37,968 nt of DNA from an uncultured Gilliamella sp. (GTDB taxonomy: Bacteria; Pseudomonadota; Gammaproteobacteria; Enterobacterales; Orbaceae): assembly GCA_946477995.1 (NCBI GenBank), contig CAMLAI010000006.1, positions 1 to 37,968 of the forward strand, read 5' to 3'. This document shows, piece by piece, positions 12,885 through 23,324 of this stretch; within the stretch, counting starts at the first letter, position 1; each line of letters begins with the position of its first letter. Below the pieces are notes generated by a model that was not told the origin of the DNA, searched no databases, and saw nothing but the letters and a program-made list of their open reading frames with translations. The translations under genes and the position numbers were made by a program.

Positions 12885-12924
12885 TTACCATTTTTATCCA
12901 ATCACCATTGGATAAGAATGGTAA
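12885..12924. terminator. Bidirectional terminator between convergent hexosaminidase and rraB
   Basis: TTACCATTTTTATCCAAT-CACC-ATTGGATAAGAATGGTAA long stem. Confidence 0.7.
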
Positions 12925-12950
12925 ATAATTAGTTCAATATTTCTAGGCTA

Positions 12951-13349
12951 TTAATGTAACGTTTCATTGTCAAAAACGCTATCATCTAAAATATCGTCAC
13001 TTCCGTCTTCAAAATAAGTGCCCCAACCGTCATAATTCACATTAAATTGGTGCGCCAACGTCATAATTTGGGCAATTTGTGCATTGATTAAATCAGCACT
13101 GAGGGGGCTTTCAGCGATGATATCAAAACCAATAATAACGTTACCAGAATCATCGACATCTTCATCAGGATCTGTTGCTTCATAACCTAATTTATAGGCT
13201 TCTACTGCAACTTTTTCAAGTTTATCAAAGTTTTCTGAAGAAATATGATGTTCTATCAAATACAGCGCATGGGGATCACTCCCATCTTCTAAAAGTTCAT
13301 CAATAATTGATTGAGTATCTTGTTGGGCAAGCAGAATTTGATCTTTCAT
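12951..13349 (-). CDS. rraB: Ribonuclease E inhibitor RraB (start trimmed to MKDQILLAQQDT)
   Basis: Acidic protein with SPLSADLINAQIAQIMTLAHQFNVNYDGWGTYFE; SD AAAGGT upstream of the internal ATG. Confidence 0.9.
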   Translation of the reverse strand: MKDQILLAQQDTQSIIDELLEDGSDPHALYLIEHHISSENFDKLEKVAVEAYKLGYEATDPDEDVDDSGNVIIGFDIIAESPLSADLINAQIAQIMTLAHQFNVNYDGWGTYFEDGSDDILDDSVFDNETLH

Positions 13350-13419
13350 AATATACCTTTTAGTGGTCACGCAAATTGTGTGGTATATTACACGTTTAAA
13401 AATAATTTTCGAGAAAAAA

Positions 13420-14256
13420 GTGATCGTAGATTTGCATTCTCATACTATAGCCTCTGATGGTGTTCTATCACCAAGCGAGCTGGTTAAACGTGCTGTCGAT
13501 AACCAAATTGACATATTAGCGATAACGGATCACGATACCATAAAAGGAATTCCTGAAGCGCAAAAGTTGATCTTAACTGAAAATCTTCCGGTTAAACTGG
13601 TGAGTGGAGTTGAAATATCAACCGCTTGGAAAAATAATGAAATTCATATTGTTGGATTGAATATTGATATTGAAAATCAACAATTATTAACATTGCTTCA
13701 AGCTCAAGAACAAGGTCGGATTGATCGCGCAATGGCAATTAGCTATAAATTGGGCAAGTTACATATTGATGATGCTTATGAACAAGCAAAGACTTTTTCA
13801 AAGGGGGATATTGTGTCTCGTGCACACTTTGCTCGATTTCTTGTTGCTCAAGGTTTAGTCAAAGATGTGAAAACGGCATTTAAAAAATATCTTGGAAAAA
13901 GTGGATATGCTTATGTGCCAGCAAAATGGTGTAGTATTGAAGAGGCAATAACGGCGATTCATGTGGCAGGTGGACTTGCAGTATTAGCGCATCCGACTCG
14001 TTATGATTTAACTGGCACTAAATTAAAATTATTAATTAATGATTTCAAAACTTGGGGTGGTGATGCCATTGAAGTTTCGCAAAGCCGACAAACACAAGAT
14101 GACTTACAGCGATTAGCTAAATTAGCCAACGAATTTGAACTGCTTGCTTCGCAAGGTTCGGATTTTCATGATCTGGTTAACTATTTAGATTTAGGAAAAA
14201 CGACCCCTTTGCCAGGCAGTGTCACACCGATTTGGCATAATTGGAAACTAAATTAA
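13420..14256 (+). CDS. rnm: PHP-domain nuclease/phosphatase RNase AM (YciV); GTG start proposed
   Basis: VDLHSHTIASDGVLSPSEL, DHDTIKGI, HPTRYDLT, GSDFHD metal-binding motifs; synteny with yciO and rluB. Confidence 0.9.
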   Translation: MIVDLHSHTIASDGVLSPSELVKRAVDNQIDILAITDHDTIKGIPEAQKLILTENLPVKLVSGVEISTAWKNNEIHIVGLNIDIENQQLLTLLQAQEQGRIDRAMAISYKLGKLHIDDAYEQAKTFSKGDIVSRAHFARFLVAQGLVKDVKTAFKKYLGKSGYAYVPAKWCSIEEAITAIHVAGGLAVLAHPTRYDLTGTKLKLLINDFKTWGGDAIEVSQSRQTQDDLQRLAKLANEFELLASQGSDFHDLVNYLDLGKTTPLPGSVTPIWHNWKLN

Positions 14257-14360
14257 TATGGACTAAAATTGCTTTAAGTTAACATGCTATCAACCTTCAT
14301 GATAGCCAATCTGACATTGTAAAAAGTGTTTTAAATTTAATATTAATATAGAAGAACATT

Positions 14361-14984
14361 ATGAGCCAAACTTTTTATATTCATCCGGACAATCCTCAAA
14401 ATCGATTATTAGAACAAGTTGTTAAAATCTTAAAAGAGGGTGGCGTTATCGCTTTTCCTACTGATTCCGGTTATTCATTAGGTTGCTTGCTTGATAATAA
14501 AAATGGTGTTGAGCGTATTTGTAAAATACGACAGCTTGATAGATATCATAATTTTACGTTGATGTGTCGAGATTTATCGGAATTATCTTCCTATGCAATG
14601 GTCGATAATATTACGTTTCGACTGTTAAAAAATAATACGCCCGGTAAATACGTTTTTATTCTACCTGCAAGTAAAGAAGTACCACGTCGCTTGATGAATG
14701 ACAAACGAAAAACCATAGGGTTGCGTATACCGGACAACAAAATTGATTTAGCGTTGCTGGATCTATTAGGGCAACCATTAATGACCACAACGTTAATTTT
14801 ACCAAATGAAGAGGAAGCGCAATCCGATCCGGATGAAATTGAGGATAGAATTGGACATCTACTTGATGCTGTTGTCCATGGTGGTTATATAGGTCAACAA
14901 CCTACAACCGTTATTGATTTAACAAATGATTACCCTGATATTATTCGTCAAGGAAGTGGTGATATAAAACCTTTTGAATCGTGA
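14361..14984 (+). CDS. yciO: YciO, Sua5/YciO/YrdC family protein
   Basis: IAFPTDSGYSLGC, KNNTPGKYVFILPASKEVPRR, KTIGLRIPD motifs. Confidence 0.93.
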   Translation: MSQTFYIHPDNPQNRLLEQVVKILKEGGVIAFPTDSGYSLGCLLDNKNGVERICKIRQLDRYHNFTLMCRDLSELSSYAMVDNITFRLLKNNTPGKYVFILPASKEVPRRLMNDKRKTIGLRIPDNKIDLALLDLLGQPLMTTTLILPNEEEAQSDPDEIEDRIGHLLDAVVHGGYIGQQPTTVIDLTNDYPDIIRQGSGDIKPFES

Positions 14985-15250
14985 TCAAATATTTCGAGAG
15001 CTTACTATTAAAAGCATCTGGATTATTTAATCATGGTAGCTATTTATTATGTGTTTTTGAAATATTGAAGTTCAAATTATGGATAATCTAAAGATTTTGT
15101 TTGGTAAACACTATCCATTTTTAAGTTAGTCAAGCTGAGCACTATCGTATTAATTGTAATGCTAGTAAAGCAATATGAGTAAATCGTCGTTTTTCACAAA
15201 ACGAACAAAGATATAGTTAATCTGATACCTGTGAAGGTAGCGAGGAAAAT

Positions 15251-16135
15251 ATGAAAAAAGTAAATGACAATACTGAAAAGTTGCAAAAAGTGTTAGCTAA
15301 TTTAGGTAATGGCTCACGTCGTGAAATTGAGGCGATGATAGCCGCAGGAAAAATTAGCGTTGACGGAAAAATTGCAGCATTAGGTGATAGGGTTGATGTA
15401 AATGCTAACCCTAAAATTCGAATTAATGGACACTTAGTTCAGCTAAGAAGTAAAGAAAAAACGGTTTGTCGTGTATTAGCCTATTACAAACCTGAAGGGG
15501 AAATCTGTTCGCGAAGCGATCCACAAGGGCGAGCAACGGTTTTTGCTCGATTACCGCGTTTAAAAAATGCCCGTTGGATTAATATTGGACGATTGGATAT
15601 TAATACTTCCGGTTTACTCCTTTTTACCACAGATGGTGAATTGGCTAATCGATTAATGCATCCTCGTCATGAAATAGAACGTGAATATGCGGTACGTGTA
15701 TTTGGAAATGTGACTGATCAGCAAGTTAATCAATTACGCAAAGGGGTGCAACTTGAAGATGGCCCAGCTTCTTTTAAATCTGTAAAAGCGCAAGGTGGTG
15801 ATGGTTTAAATCAGTGGTTTAATGTCGTCATAACTGAAGGGCGTAACCGTGAAGTGCGTAGAATGTGGGAAGCAATTGATGTACAAGTAAGCCGTTTGCT
15901 GCGTATTCGTTATGGTAATATAACCTTACCTAAAGGTTTATCACGAGGAACTTGGATGGAGTTAAGTCTTGACTCGGTTAATTATCTACGTGATATTGTC
16001 GGATTAGCAAAAGAATCCAAATCATTCATTGACGCCAAAACGGATAAACGTAGTTTCAGACCAAAAAGAACTAAACTTAACAACTTGTCAAAATCATCAA
16101 GACAAGCCACAGCCAAAAAACCAACACGAATCTAA
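15251..16135 (+). CDS. rluB: 23S rRNA pseudouridine(2605) synthase
   Basis: S4-like N-terminus, INIGRLDINTSGLLLFTTDGELANRLMHPRHEIEREYAV, EGRNREVRRMWE. Confidence 0.94.
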   Translation: MKKVNDNTEKLQKVLANLGNGSRREIEAMIAAGKISVDGKIAALGDRVDVNANPKIRINGHLVQLRSKEKTVCRVLAYYKPEGEICSRSDPQGRATVFARLPRLKNARWINIGRLDINTSGLLLFTTDGELANRLMHPRHEIEREYAVRVFGNVTDQQVNQLRKGVQLEDGPASFKSVKAQGGDGLNQWFNVVITEGRNREVRRMWEAIDVQVSRLLRIRYGNITLPKGLSRGTWMELSLDSVNYLRDIVGLAKESKSFIDAKTDKRSFRPKRTKLNNLSKSSRQATAKKPTRI

Positions 16136-16504
16136 AAACTAAATCACATCCTCAATAAAAAACATCAATTTATTGGGGATATGATGACATCTATCCAATT
16201 TTTCTTACATAGACAGTAAACCAATTATCATTAACTACATTGATTAAGTTGATAAAGTTAATTTTAATTTATAAATTATTTGGTCACTCAATTGTGGTTT
16301 AGACCTTGTTATTGTTGTTGTAGATTTTCCAAATTTAGACTTAAATCACTTGAAATTAACAAATATAAATAAAGTAAAATGACTTCGAAAACATTAAGCG
16401 TCAAATGTTCACAATGTGGGTGTATTAAGCATATTTCATTAAGCTATGTACAACTACCTAAAAAAACAAACAATAAAAATATTTTTCGTACATTCATAAT
16501 TAAA

Positions 16505-16528
16505 AGCCGACATAACGTCGGCTTTTTT
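16505..16528. terminator. Bidirectional terminator downstream of pgm
   Basis: AGCCGAC-ATAAC-GTCGGCT followed by T run on +; TTTTAATT on -. Confidence 0.8.
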
Positions 16529-16535
16529 GTTTCAA

Positions 16536-18173
16536 TTACTTAATGGCATTAGCAACAATTTGTTGTGCTTCTTCTTGAAGTAAAGCTAAATGCTGATTGC
16601 TGATAAAACTTTCCGCATAAATTTTATACGCATCTTCAGTGCCAGAAGGTCGGGCTGCAAACCAGCCATTTTCAGTGATAACTTTCAATCCACCAATAGG
16701 AGCATGATTAGCTGGCGCAGAGGTTAAACATTGGGTAATTTTTTCACCCGCAAGGTGATCGGTTGTCAGTTGGCTTGCATCAAGTTTGGCTAGTTTTTGT
16801 TTTTCAGCAAATGATGCGGATGCCTGGATTCTGCCATAATAAGAAACGCCAAATTTATCCTCAAGTTGTTGATATTGTTCTTGAGGGTTTTTACCTATTT
16901 TGGCGGTCATTTCTGCTGCCAGTAGACATAAAATAATCCCATCTTTATCGGTTGACCAAACTTTACCATTCGTTCGTAAAAATGATGAGCCTGCACTTTC
17001 TTCACCGGCAAAACCTAATTGCCCATCATAAAGTCCTTGGGCATACCATTTAAAACCGACAGGGTATTCTAAAAATTTTCGGTTTAGACTGTTTGCAACG
17101 CGATCTATCATTGAACTTGTCACCACTGTTTTGCCAATGGCAACATCTTTATGCCACTCTGGACGGTGCTGAAATAAATAATTTACACAAGCTGAAAGAT
17201 AAGCGTTTGGGTTCATTAATCCTTTTGGCGTAACGATCCCATGGCGATCAAAATCGGTGTCATTACCGAATGCTAGATCAAACTTGTCTTTTAAATTTAA
17301 CAAACCATCCATTGCCCAGCGGCTGGAACAATCCATTCTGATCACTTCGTCGTGATCTAAATGCATAAAACTAAAGGTAGGATCAATTTTGTTATTTACA
17401 ATATCAAGATTCAGACCATACTTTTCAGCAATTCGGGGCCAATAGGTAATACCTGCGCCACCTAATGGATCAACGCCTATTTTAAGCGATGAAGATTTAA
17501 TCAATGCAAGATCAACAATGTTTTCCAGATCGTTAATATAATCAGTCTCATATTCTTTGGTATGAATAAATTGTGAATGAGTGGCTTTGTCTAATGAGAC
17601 CCTTTTCACACCGTCTAATTGCTGTTTAAGGAGTTCATTTGCTCGATGTTCGATTTGTTTAGTGATGTCAGTATCAGCAGGGCCACCATTTGTTGGATTA
17701 TATTTAATACCACCATCTTCTGGGGGATTATGGGAAGGAGTAATGACAATACCATCAGCAAGCTGTGATTTTTTATCTTGATTATACGTTAAAATTGCAT
17801 GTGAAATAACTGGAGTAGGGGTATATCCCCAATCATGTGCAATAACAACAGTCTGTTCGTTAGCAACGAACACTTCAAGCACTGATTTGAGCGCTAATTC
17901 AGATAAAGCATGCGTATCTTGACCAATAAAACAAGGACCAGTGATACCATGGGATTTACGGTATTCGGCAATAGCTTGAGCGATAGCGAGTATATGAGCT
18001 TCATTGAATGTGCCTTTATTTGAACTACCTCGATGTCCTGAAGTGCCGAAAATCACCAATTGGCTGATATTATCGGTATCGGGTTTAATTCGAAAATAGT
18101 TATCTTGTAAGGTTTCCACATTGATTAGATCAGAAGGTTTAGCTAATAATCCCGCTCGGCTATGGTTTGCCAT
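16536..18173 (-). CDS. pgm: Phosphoglucomutase (alpha-D-glucose-phosphate-specific)
   Basis: [52 protein letters not shown]. Confidence 0.96.
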   Translation of the reverse strand: MANHSRAGLLAKPSDLINVETLQDNYFRIKPDTDNISQLVIFGTSGHRGSSNKGTFNEAHILAIAQAIAEYRKSHGITGPCFIGQDTHALSELALKSVLEVFVANEQTVVIAHDWGYTPTPVISHAILTYNQDKKSQLADGIVITPSHNPPEDGGIKYNPTNGGPADTDITKQIEHRANELLKQQLDGVKRVSLDKATHSQFIHTKEYETDYINDLENIVDLALIKSSSLKIGVDPLGGAGITYWPRIAEKYGLNLDIVNNKIDPTFSFMHLDHDEVIRMDCSSRWAMDGLLNLKDKFDLAFGNDTDFDRHGIVTPKGLMNPNAYLSACVNYLFQHRPEWHKDVAIGKTVVTSSMIDRVANSLNRKFLEYPVGFKWYAQGLYDGQLGFAGEESAGSSFLRTNGKVWSTDKDGIILCLLAAEMTAKIGKNPQEQYQQLEDKFGVSYYGRIQASASFAEKQKLAKLDASQLTTDHLAGEKITQCLTSAPANHAPIGGLKVITENGWFAARPSGTEDAYKIYAESFISNQHLALLQEEAQQIVANAIK

Positions 18174-18252
18174 TTTTCGCTCCTCTACATAATTTTTAAT
18201 CATTTGATAATGGTTACAGCGCTTTTCTGATTAATATGTGACCACAGAAATT

Positions 18253-18762
18253 TTATTTCACTGATGTTGAAAACACATCTTTAATTTGGTTAATCGTATT
18301 TTCTGAAATCCCCATGTCGCTCATGATTGATTCAATGATATAAATTTTTCTTGCCGTATTGGTATTACTGATTACCCAATAAGGTGTGCCAATAATTTCA
18401 CGAGGTTTAGTATTTTTACCCGAAATCTCTAAAGATTTTTTATCTTTGGCTAGATATTGGCGTTTACTACCATGAAGCGATGTCGCCGCAATGGCAAAAA
18501 GTGCCGGATTATAGTTATAAAGCGCAGCGAGTAATAATAAAAAACGACTGATAATCGATTTTTCATTCGTAAAGGTATCGCTGGTTAACAAATCATTGAA
18601 CATCGAGTAATGACTTTCTAAATGAACTTTGGCGTTTGAGTTAACAGGATCCGCTTCTATTTTTAACAAACGTCGCAATATACTTGATGCATCTTCACCG
18701 ATGTGTTTTGTTTGCCCTGCAATAAATTTATATAATTCGTCGTCAATTTCGATAGTTTTCAT
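18253..18762 (-). CDS. seqA: Replication initiation negative regulator SeqA
   Basis: MKTIEIDDELYKFIAGQTKHIGEDASSILRRLL N-terminus; seqA-pgm order. Confidence 0.95.
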   Translation of the reverse strand: MKTIEIDDELYKFIAGQTKHIGEDASSILRRLLKIEADPVNSNAKVHLESHYSMFNDLLTSDTFTNEKSIISRFLLLLAALYNYNPALFAIAATSLHGSKRQYLAKDKKSLEISGKNTKPREIIGTPYWVISNTNTARKIYIIESIMSDMGISENTINQIKDVFSTSVK

Positions 18763-18784
18763 TATGTTAATTATGCCTATTAGA

Positions 18785-18982
18785 TTATCTTACTGGACAC
18801 CCTTGTACAGCAATATTGTCAATTTTATGTAAGTTTTTTGTTACGCTATTATTTAAACAATCATTATGAACCTCATCTTGCGGCTTAATGTTTGTTATTA
18901 CGTCATTTTTTTGTTGTTGATATGAATTATGACAGGCCGATATCATAACTGATAATAATAATTGAAAAAATAACCGTTTCAT
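18785..18982 (-). CDS. Small putative lipoprotein, unknown function
   Basis: MKRLFFQLLLSVMISAC: signal peptide with lipobox-like ISAC; 22 bp upstream of seqA on same strand. Confidence 0.5.
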   Translation of the reverse strand: MKRLFFQLLLSVMISACHNSYQQQKNDVITNIKPQDEVHNDCLNNSVTKNLHKIDNIAVQGCPVR

Positions 18983-19154
18983 ATACTTATTGTATGTCAT
19001 ATAAACTATTAACTTGAGTATACTCCAACTTAAATGTAAATTGTATTATCTATTGATAAAATAATGAAAAAGATATTGTTGTTATTGTAAAAGAATATTA
19101 TGCTTAATCTGACAAAAAAAGTATAACTTCAATAATATATATGGGGAATCAAAT

Positions 19155-19649
19155 ATGAAAAAAATTGTTTTAACAAGTATCATAGTTGCTATCCTTTCGG
19201 GATGTAGTAATAGTGATATCTATTCTGGCGATGTTTATACAACCGATCAAGCGAAACAAGTTCAACAAGTAAGTTATGGCACTGTTGTTTCAGTAAGACC
19301 AGTTAAAATTCAAACAAATGCATCTAATGGACGAAGTGAAAATGTGGTAGGTTCATTAGGTGGTGCTGTGATTGGTGGTGTACTTGGTAACACCATTGGA
19401 GATGGAGCCGGTAGAGCTTTAGCCGTTGCAACAGGTGCGATTGGTGGTGCGTTAATTGGTAACACAATCGAGGATAAAGCAAGCCAATCAAATGCGGTTG
19501 AATTAGAAATTAAGCAAGCAAATGGTGCAAATATTGTGATTGTGCAAAAAGGCACAACCAAAGAGTTTTATGTTGGTCAACAAGTTAGATTAGTGAGTAA
19601 TGGAAGGCAGATAAGTGCTTCTCCTCGTTATACTACTTCAACACAATAG
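19155..19649 (+). CDS. slyB: SlyB-like outer-membrane lipoprotein (glycine zipper 2TM)
   Basis: Lipobox LSGC, SGDVYTTDQAKQVQQVSYGTVVSVRPVKIQ, glycine zipper, VELEIKQANG. Confidence 0.93.
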   Translation: MKKIVLTSIIVAILSGCSNSDIYSGDVYTTDQAKQVQQVSYGTVVSVRPVKIQTNASNGRSENVVGSLGGAVIGGVLGNTIGDGAGRALAVATGAIGGALIGNTIEDKASQSNAVELEIKQANGANIVIVQKGTTKEFYVGQQVRLVSNGRQISASPRYTTSTQ

Positions 19650-19694
19650 TTGTCATTAAAAGTTACTAACCCATTTATTATTAGTTTACATTCC

Positions 19695-19731
19695 AAGACT
19701 TTTGTTTATACCTTGTATAAATAAAAGTCTT
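19695..19731. terminator. Long hairpin downstream of slyB, probable terminator
   Basis: AAGACTTTTGTTTATAC-CTT-GTATAAATAAAAGTCTT, 17-bp stem with one G-T wobble. Confidence 0.6.
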
Positions 19732-19904
19732 TCTATCTATTTTATATGAAAGCGATTTCATACTCTACTTCATCTAAACTACTAAACGTTTTATCACTCG
19801 GTTGATAATGTTTTGCCTGCTATGACATCAAAAAAATTTGCGTCACTAAATATGAACATATAAACTCAATATTAATTTCACTCATAAAAAGGAATATTTT
19901 AGCA

Positions 19905-20312
19905 ATGCGCATTTTACATACGATGATACGTGTAGGAGACTTACAACGTTCTATTGATTTTTATACTCAAGTTATGGGAATGAAAGTATTAAGAACAAGT
20001 GAAAATACAGAATACAAATATTCGTTAGCTTTCGTCGGTTATGATGATGAATCTGTCAGTTCCGTTATTGAGCTAACGTATAACTGGGGAACGCAAGAGT
20101 ATGACCATGGTAATGCATTTGGTCATATTGCTATTGGTGTTGATGATGTCGCCAAAATGTGTGAAGATGTTAAACTTGCTGGTGGTAACGTAACCCGTGA
20201 AGCTGGTCCCGTGAAAGGTGGAACGACCATTATTGCCTTTGTTGAAGATCCCGACGGTTATAAGATAGAACTTATTCAGAATGATCAGGCTGATCAAGGA
20301 CTAGGTAATTAA
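19905..20312 (+). CDS. gloA: Lactoylglutathione lyase (glyoxalase I)
   Basis: [60 protein letters not shown]. Confidence 0.97.
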   Translation: MRILHTMIRVGDLQRSIDFYTQVMGMKVLRTSENTEYKYSLAFVGYDDESVSSVIELTYNWGTQEYDHGNAFGHIAIGVDDVAKMCEDVKLAGGNVTREAGPVKGGTTIIAFVEDPDGYKIELIQNDQADQGLGN

Positions 20313-20327
20313 CGCTAACGCTTTTAT

Positions 20328-20352
20328 ATATCGCCGATAACATCGGCGATAT
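20328..20352. repeat. Perfect inverted repeat between convergent gloA and gmk
   Basis: ATATCGCCGAT-AAC-ATCGGCGATAT; no clear T run on either strand. Confidence 0.8.
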
Positions 20353-20401
20353 GTGTATTAAATAAGTATCAAATGATTAGTACTCAACTATATCAGCATG
20401 A

Positions 20402-21055
20402 TTAATAATTATTGTGCGTTAAAAGTTTTGTGAAGAATGATTGATGAATGACTTCTTGTTTATCACGCTCTAAACTTGCTGCAATAATGATAGAATTAAG
20501 GGCGTTTAATGAAGTGTTAAAATCATCATTAATAATCACATAGTCATATTCATGATAATGTGAAATTTCAGCTTGTGCTTTTGCCATTCTTTTACGAATA
20601 ACTTGTTCGGTATCTTGTCCTCGCTTAATAAGACGATGTTCAAGTTCTGCTAACGAGGGCGGTAAGATAAAAATACTTTTGGATTGTGGCATTTTTTCTC
20701 TAACTTGCTGTGCACCTTGCCAATCAATATCTAAAAATACATTAACGCCTTGTAATAAGCTCTGCTCAATTTCTGCTTTCGAAGTACCATAATAGTGATC
20801 AAATACGTTTGCATATTCGACAAATGCCTGCTGACTAATCAATGACTCAAAATGGTCATGATCCACAAAATAATAATCTTCACCATGTTCTTCGCCTGGT
20901 CTTGGCGCTCGGGTGGTATGCGAAATTGAAACTTTTGCCGGATACTGATTTTTTTGCTCTAAATAAGCCCGAATCAAACTTGACTTTCCTGCTCCACTCG
21001 GAGCCGAAATAATAAAAAGTGTACCCGTATACTGGTTTGATATGTTATTTTTCAT
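20402..21055 (-). CDS. gmk: Guanylate kinase
   Basis: [13 protein letters not shown]-loop, [20 protein letters not shown]. Confidence 0.97.
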   Translation of the reverse strand: MKNNISNQYTGTLFIISAPSGAGKSSLIRAYLEQKNQYPAKVSISHTTRAPRPGEEHGEDYYFVDHDHFESLISQQAFVEYANVFDHYYGTSKAEIEQSLLQGVNVFLDIDWQGAQQVREKMPQSKSIFILPPSLAELEHRLIKRGQDTEQVIRKRMAKAQAEISHYHEYDYVIINDDFNTSLNALNSIIIAASLERDKQEVIHQSFFTKLLTHNNY

Positions 21056-21356
21056 ATAAAATCGATTTTGATTATCTTAAAAAACAATTTAAAGGATTAT
21101 AACAAATTTACAGGCGGAGTGGTGCATAGTCGAACTATTTATCTTAATAATTACTATTAACCCGATCAAACTACATTACTGAGTGTAATTACGTTAATGT
21201 GATCCTTGTTAAAATAAGTGAATATTTTGCCTAGACTGAAAACGGATAACAAACTGCTCAATCATTTCATTTAAAATAAATTTTAAGATTAATCATTTAT
21301 TGTTTGACAGTACCGTGTTAATAATTATGATGAAGTTTTTATCAAGAGAATGCGTT

Positions 21357-22052
21357 ATGTCACTCACATTTAAAGATGGTGTTTATGCTTGTATTCCAAC
21401 GTTATTAGGCTACGTTGGTATAGGTATTGCTGCTGGCGTTGTAGGAAAATCGGCAAATTTAACGATTTTAGAAGTAACTCTACTTGCTGTGATTGTTTAT
21501 GCTGGAGCGGCTCAATTTATCATAGCTGGGTTAATGTTAGTTGCTACACCCATTACAGCCATTATTTTTACTGTTTTTCTGGTTAATTCCCGCCATTTTT
21601 TAATGAGCATGGCAACTGCGCCTTCTTTTCGCCGTTTTTCATTACTGGATAATATTGGTATCGGTAGTTTGCTCACAGATGAGAGTTTTGCAGTGGCCAT
21701 GAATGCAATTGCCAATCATAAACCTGTCAACGCCGTATGGATGCATGGACTGAATGTCACGGCTTATGTTGCTTGGATATTATCCTGCTTAATAGGTGCT
21801 TTAATCGGTGAGTGGTTACCCGATCCCACTATGTTTGGTCTGGATTATGCTTTAGTGGCTATGTTTATCGGTTTACTTTATTTACAGTTGATAGGTGACA
21901 AAACAAAAAGTATTTATAACAAGATTCTTGTTATGCTCACTGTTTCAGTAATGCTGATCATCTTAATGCGATTTGTATCCCCTGAAATGGCAATATTAAT
22001 TAGCACATTTGCTGGATGTTTTATGGGAATAGCGATGGAGCGTAAAGTATGA
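21357..22052 (+). CDS. azlC: AzlC-family branched-chain amino-acid exporter large subunit (start trimmed to MSLTFKDG)
   Basis: ACIPTLLGYVGIGIAAGVVGK, YAGAAQFIIAGL, VNSRHFLMS motifs; followed by azlD. Confidence 0.9.
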   Translation: MSLTFKDGVYACIPTLLGYVGIGIAAGVVGKSANLTILEVTLLAVIVYAGAAQFIIAGLMLVATPITAIIFTVFLVNSRHFLMSMATAPSFRRFSLLDNIGIGSLLTDESFAVAMNAIANHKPVNAVWMHGLNVTAYVAWILSCLIGALIGEWLPDPTMFGLDYALVAMFIGLLYLQLIGDKTKSIYNKILVMLTVSVMLIILMRFVSPEMAILISTFAGCFMGIAMERKV

Positions 22053-22369
22053 CTACTTATAGTTTACTCATCATTATAGGATGTGGATTGGTAACATGGT
22101 TACCTCGAATTATTCCTTTTATACTTGTTAGAAAGTTACATTTGCCTGATATTGTGATTCGATTTTTATCGTATGTTCCACTTTGTATCTTAACGGCACT
22201 TTTTGTACAAAACCTCTTTATTGCAAAACAAGGGCATTTTCCTGATTTTAAGATCGAATACTGTTTAGCTAGTCTTCCCACTATTTTAGTGGCTTTATTG
22301 ACGAAAAATCTGATGTGCATTGTTGTGACAGGGATGTGCTTTATGGCGTTGATTCGATATTTTTTATAA
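22049..22369 (+). CDS. azlD: AzlD-family branched-chain amino-acid exporter small subunit
   Basis: Small hydrophobic protein (TWLPRIIPFILVRKLHLPDIVIRFLSYVP); ATGA overlap with azlC. Confidence 0.88.
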   Translation: MTTYSLLIIIGCGLVTWLPRIIPFILVRKLHLPDIVIRFLSYVPLCILTALFVQNLFIAKQGHFPDFKIEYCLASLPTILVALLTKNLMCIVVTGMCFMALIRYFL

Positions 22370-22388
22370 TACAAAATATTTTATACCT

Positions 22389-22416
22389 AAAAAACAGGGC
22401 TTGTCGCCCTGTTTTT
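22389..22416. terminator. Bidirectional terminator between azlD and hemY
   Basis: AAAAACAGGGC-TTGTC-GCCCTGTTTTT. Confidence 0.9.
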
Positions 22417-23314
22417 ACGTTCTTTCTTGATCTTTAATTTTAGCCACTGATTCCAGCAATTTATCTGCTTCGACAGTTTGGCCAAGTTGTTTAAGGTAGT
22501 TAGCCATTGCTTTTTGATACGCAGTATTATTAAGTATTGCTTTTGGCTGTGATTTCCACCATTTAATTAATGCGAGCGGATCATTATCGGTTGATAACTG
22601 TTTGATTCGAGCAATATAAGCAGCTTGTTTAAACTGATCTAATTGAGAATCACTATATGTTTTTACTTTATACATAATAGGTAATAAATCAATAACAGCT
22701 TGATAATTACCCATTTCATAATAAAGTTGATCTGCAAGCCTTAATACTTCGGCATTACGTGGCTTTTCATTTAACAAACTTTCAATAATAGTATGAGCAC
22801 TATCATATTCATGATTCTTAAGCTGTAAGCGAACTTGAACCAATTGGAAAGCAAATTTTTCGCTAGGTTGGCAAGTCGCTGCGGCTGCTTCGAGCATTTG
22901 GTTAGCTTGAATCAACTGATCATTATCAATATTCGCTTGTGCCGCTAATAAATAAGATAATGTTGTATTGGTTGCACCCTTAGCACTTTTCATGAAAAGT
23001 TTAGCTGCTTGTTGGTAGTTACCTTCAAGTAATAAAAATTGTGCTTGTTCAATTAATTTTTTTGCTTTATGCGGCGATTTTAAACGAAGCCAATTACCGA
23101 AAGCTGTTTTAGAATTGAAGATTTTTTTAAATAATCGATCAATCAAATAAAGACAAAAAAGCGCCAACAATAATAAAATAACAAAGGAATTGAAGGACAT
23201 GCTAATTTTATAATTGGCGATGATAAATACAGCTGAACCTTGATTGAATTGCAATAAAGGCCCTAAAAAGAATCCCCCAACTAATGCTAAGAAAATAACT
23301 AATATTTTAATCAT
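22415..23314 (-). CDS. hemY: HemY protein, TPR-containing membrane protein of heme operon (start trimmed)
   Basis: N-terminal two-TM region then TPR-like helices; position after hemX. Confidence 0.85.
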   Translation of the reverse strand: MIKILVIFLALVGGFFLGPLLQFNQGSAVFIIANYKISMSFNSFVILLLLALFCLYLIDRLFKKIFNSKTAFGNWLRLKSPHKAKKLIEQAQFLLLEGNYQQAAKLFMKSAKGATNTTLSYLLAAQANIDNDQLIQANQMLEAAAATCQPSEKFAFQLVQVRLQLKNHEYDSAHTIIESLLNEKPRNAEVLRLADQLYYEMGNYQAVIDLLPIMYKVKTYSDSQLDQFKQAAYIARIKQLSTDNDPLALIKWWKSQPKAILNNTAYQKAMANYLKQLGQTVEADKLLESVAKIKDQERT

Positions 23315-23324
23315 TATTATTCTC

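Noticed and set aside
22057-22374. 105-aa minus-strand ORF opposite azlD
   Set aside because: Antisense to a well-supported gene overlapping azlC by ATGA; composition typical of reverse-read membrane protein.
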